This document shows, one piece after another, positions 63,048-64,000 of a stretch of 64,000 bases of DNA. This DNA comes from Butyriboletus loyo (lineage: Eukaryota > Basidiomycota > Agaricomycetes > Boletales > Boletaceae). The first letter of the stretch is position 1. Every line of letters starts with the position of its first letter. A program made the position numbers and the translations under genes. The stretch covers positions 20,065 to 84,064 of the forward strand of contig JBBPSI010000113.1 of the NCBI GenBank assembly GCA_038093515.1. The letters are read 5' to 3'. Under the pieces are notes generated by a model. The model saw only the letters and a list, made by a program, of their open reading frames with translations. It was not told the DNA's origin and made no database searches.

Positions 63048-63925
63048 TCTTTTATCCTCAAATAGGAAATTGTCAGAAGAAGTTTCAGAACTCAGTTTGA
63101 CCTAGTTTCAAGTTTGCTTGTCCCAATGAAGATCTTCTCCTTCATTATCCCCATTTGGGTGTTGGACTGTGGGGAACAAGAGTTTGGCAGTGAATTTGTG
63201 TCAGTTGAAAGAAAGAGTGATGGTATAGGGTTGTTTTTGTTCCTTGATAATTGTAGAGAAGACTACAATCGCAAATGTGAGTATTGTTACAAGGAGGACA
63301 TAGGTGGCAATGGTGACAAAGATGAGGATTCCAAAATAGTTCATTTGATTTTTTCTTCAGCAAGTAATTTCTGGTAGCTAACTACAAACTATAGAGTTCC
63401 TTACTATTTCCTATCTTCCAAAGGAACTTGAGGGAAGTCTACAGCAAGTAGAACATAAAAAATATTTCTTTGATTGGAGGTAGTATCTCCTTTGAAGTTT
63501 GGTATGATAATGTACTGTAATGGGTAATGACTTTTTTACTACTACATAACAAATGATTATGACTGTTTAATGATGCTCTACCTCCCGTGTTACCACAGGG
63601 ACTAACAAAACAATATAAGCTCAGTTGTAAGGTTTTGAGGAACCCTACACCACTCTTCGCAAATCAGGCATGACCCTGACACAGACTGTCACTTCAAAGG
63701 GAGGAGATAGAAGGTTTCTGACTAGCTTGACAAAGTCAGTGCTTCTGAGGCACTCCCCTAAAGGCACAGGGGAAATGAAAATGAAAACAGGTGAATAGCC
63801 TGGACTAGCCCTATCTCTGGGCAGTGAAAAGCTCTATAAACGAAATACTACTCTGTCAAGTGGAAGTATACTATGGAGACTATCCCTGCCCTGGGAACCA
63901 GGTGTGTATCAAAGCTTTAACCAAG
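63048..63925 (-). other. Gypsy E-2 5' leader
   Basis: 878 bp between LTR and gag with no coding frame of note. Its outer half is conserved with E-1 (CTGACACAGACTGTCACT, CTCCCCTAAAGGCA). TTGGTTAAAGCT lies directly after the LTR on the sense strand, the candidate primer-binding site. Confidence 0.6.
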
Positions 63926-64000
63926 TGTTACAATCTCTGGAGTAAACCACAAATAAAGTCACAAGCAGTTTGGAAATGTTGCAGATCTACACAAAGAACT
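63926..64000 (-). mobile_element. LTR K, 5' LTR of Gypsy E-2 (cut by the window)
   Basis: TGTTACAATCTCTGGAGTAA onward matches the start of other K copies (52944, 55974). Only 75 bp are in the window. Confidence 0.8.

Larger units (their letters stand above)
55974..64000 (-). mobile_element. Ty3/Gypsy chromovirus copy E-2, nearly full length
   Basis: Minus strand: 5' LTR K (from 63926, runs off the window), leader, gag, protease, reverse transcriptase, RNase H, integrase, chromodomain, polypurine tract and 3' LTR K (56452-55974). Two LTR H copies lie inside (56846-57658 and 61557-62371). It is the reference for E-1. Confidence 0.92.

Noticed and set aside
1..64000. tRNA or rRNA genes
   Set aside because: No cloverleaf with a GGTTCRANYCC arm and no rRNA core motif was found by eye; tRNAscan-SE and Infernal would be decisive.

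Overview
This window is almost wholly made of transposable elements nested inside each other. The families point to a basidiomycete fungus, most likely an Agaricomycete: Ty3/Gypsy chromoviruses with chromodomains, a second Gypsy lineage with a YKPVAKKV / WPEELKL reverse-transcriptase linker, Copia, many Tc1/mariner elements, a PIF/Harbinger relic, a tyrosine-recombinase relic, and one host-type gene remnant with short introns of about 50-70 bp and paired CxxCx6C motifs. No rRNA, tRNA, CRISPR array or bacterial-type operon was seen.

Family names used here (mine): Gypsy A with LTR D (about 705 bp, TGTAGAG...TTCA); Gypsy B with LTR-B (about 430 bp, TGTTAY...GTAACA) and an extra zinc-knuckle ORF after pol; Gypsy E with LTR K (about 480-560 bp, TGTTATAATAC...CAACA); LTR H (about 815 bp, TGTTACAG...CATAACA), J and P, whose internal regions are not in the window; Copia C; and Tc1/mariner families T1 to T4.

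Layout: 1-2375 Gypsy A-1 (-). 2377-6440 Gypsy B-1 (-), carrying inserts P and K. 6443-8785 LTR J piece, host gene remnant (-), solo LTR H. 8786-13721 LTR D (+) and Gypsy A-2 (-) with its 5' LTR. 13722-14360 Copia integrase piece. 14361-20625 Gypsy B-2 (+), holding solo LTR-B, K and H. 20626-25570 Gypsy A-4 scrap, mariners M1 and M2, Copia C-1 with an LTR D inside. 25571-28918 mariner M3, an unrecognised P/S-rich stretch, a Harbinger transposase relic (-) and tandem J LTRs. 28919-34784 Gypsy B-3 (-), the best-preserved B copy. 34785-36669 mariners M4 and M5. 36672-41290 Gypsy A-3 (-) with 5' LTR D. 41291-42494 fold-back mariner M6. 42495-53375 Gypsy E-1 (-), which holds H, an LTR D/Copia composite, LTR-B, mariner M7 (itself holding K) and mariner M8. 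53376-55973 tyrosine-recombinase relic with a solo K, an LTR-B inside another LTR-B, and an H piece. 55974-64000 Gypsy E-2 (-), with two H inserts and its 5' LTR running off the window.

Ten solo-LTR insertions have 5-bp target duplications (seven exact, three with one mismatch), and the complete mariners sit on TA. Nearly every coding region has stops or frameshifts. The copies differ strongly in how many CpG sites survive (B-3, H at 6707 and the host gene keep many; B-2, A-2, A-3 and E keep few), so deamination of methylated C probably drives much of the decay. The most unusual signals are the coupled third ORF of Gypsy B, mariner ends that each carry an inverted internal copy of the terminal motif, a perfect fold-back mariner, three T1 mariners sharing the same disabling lesions, and an LTR D that seems to have carried Copia flank to a new site.
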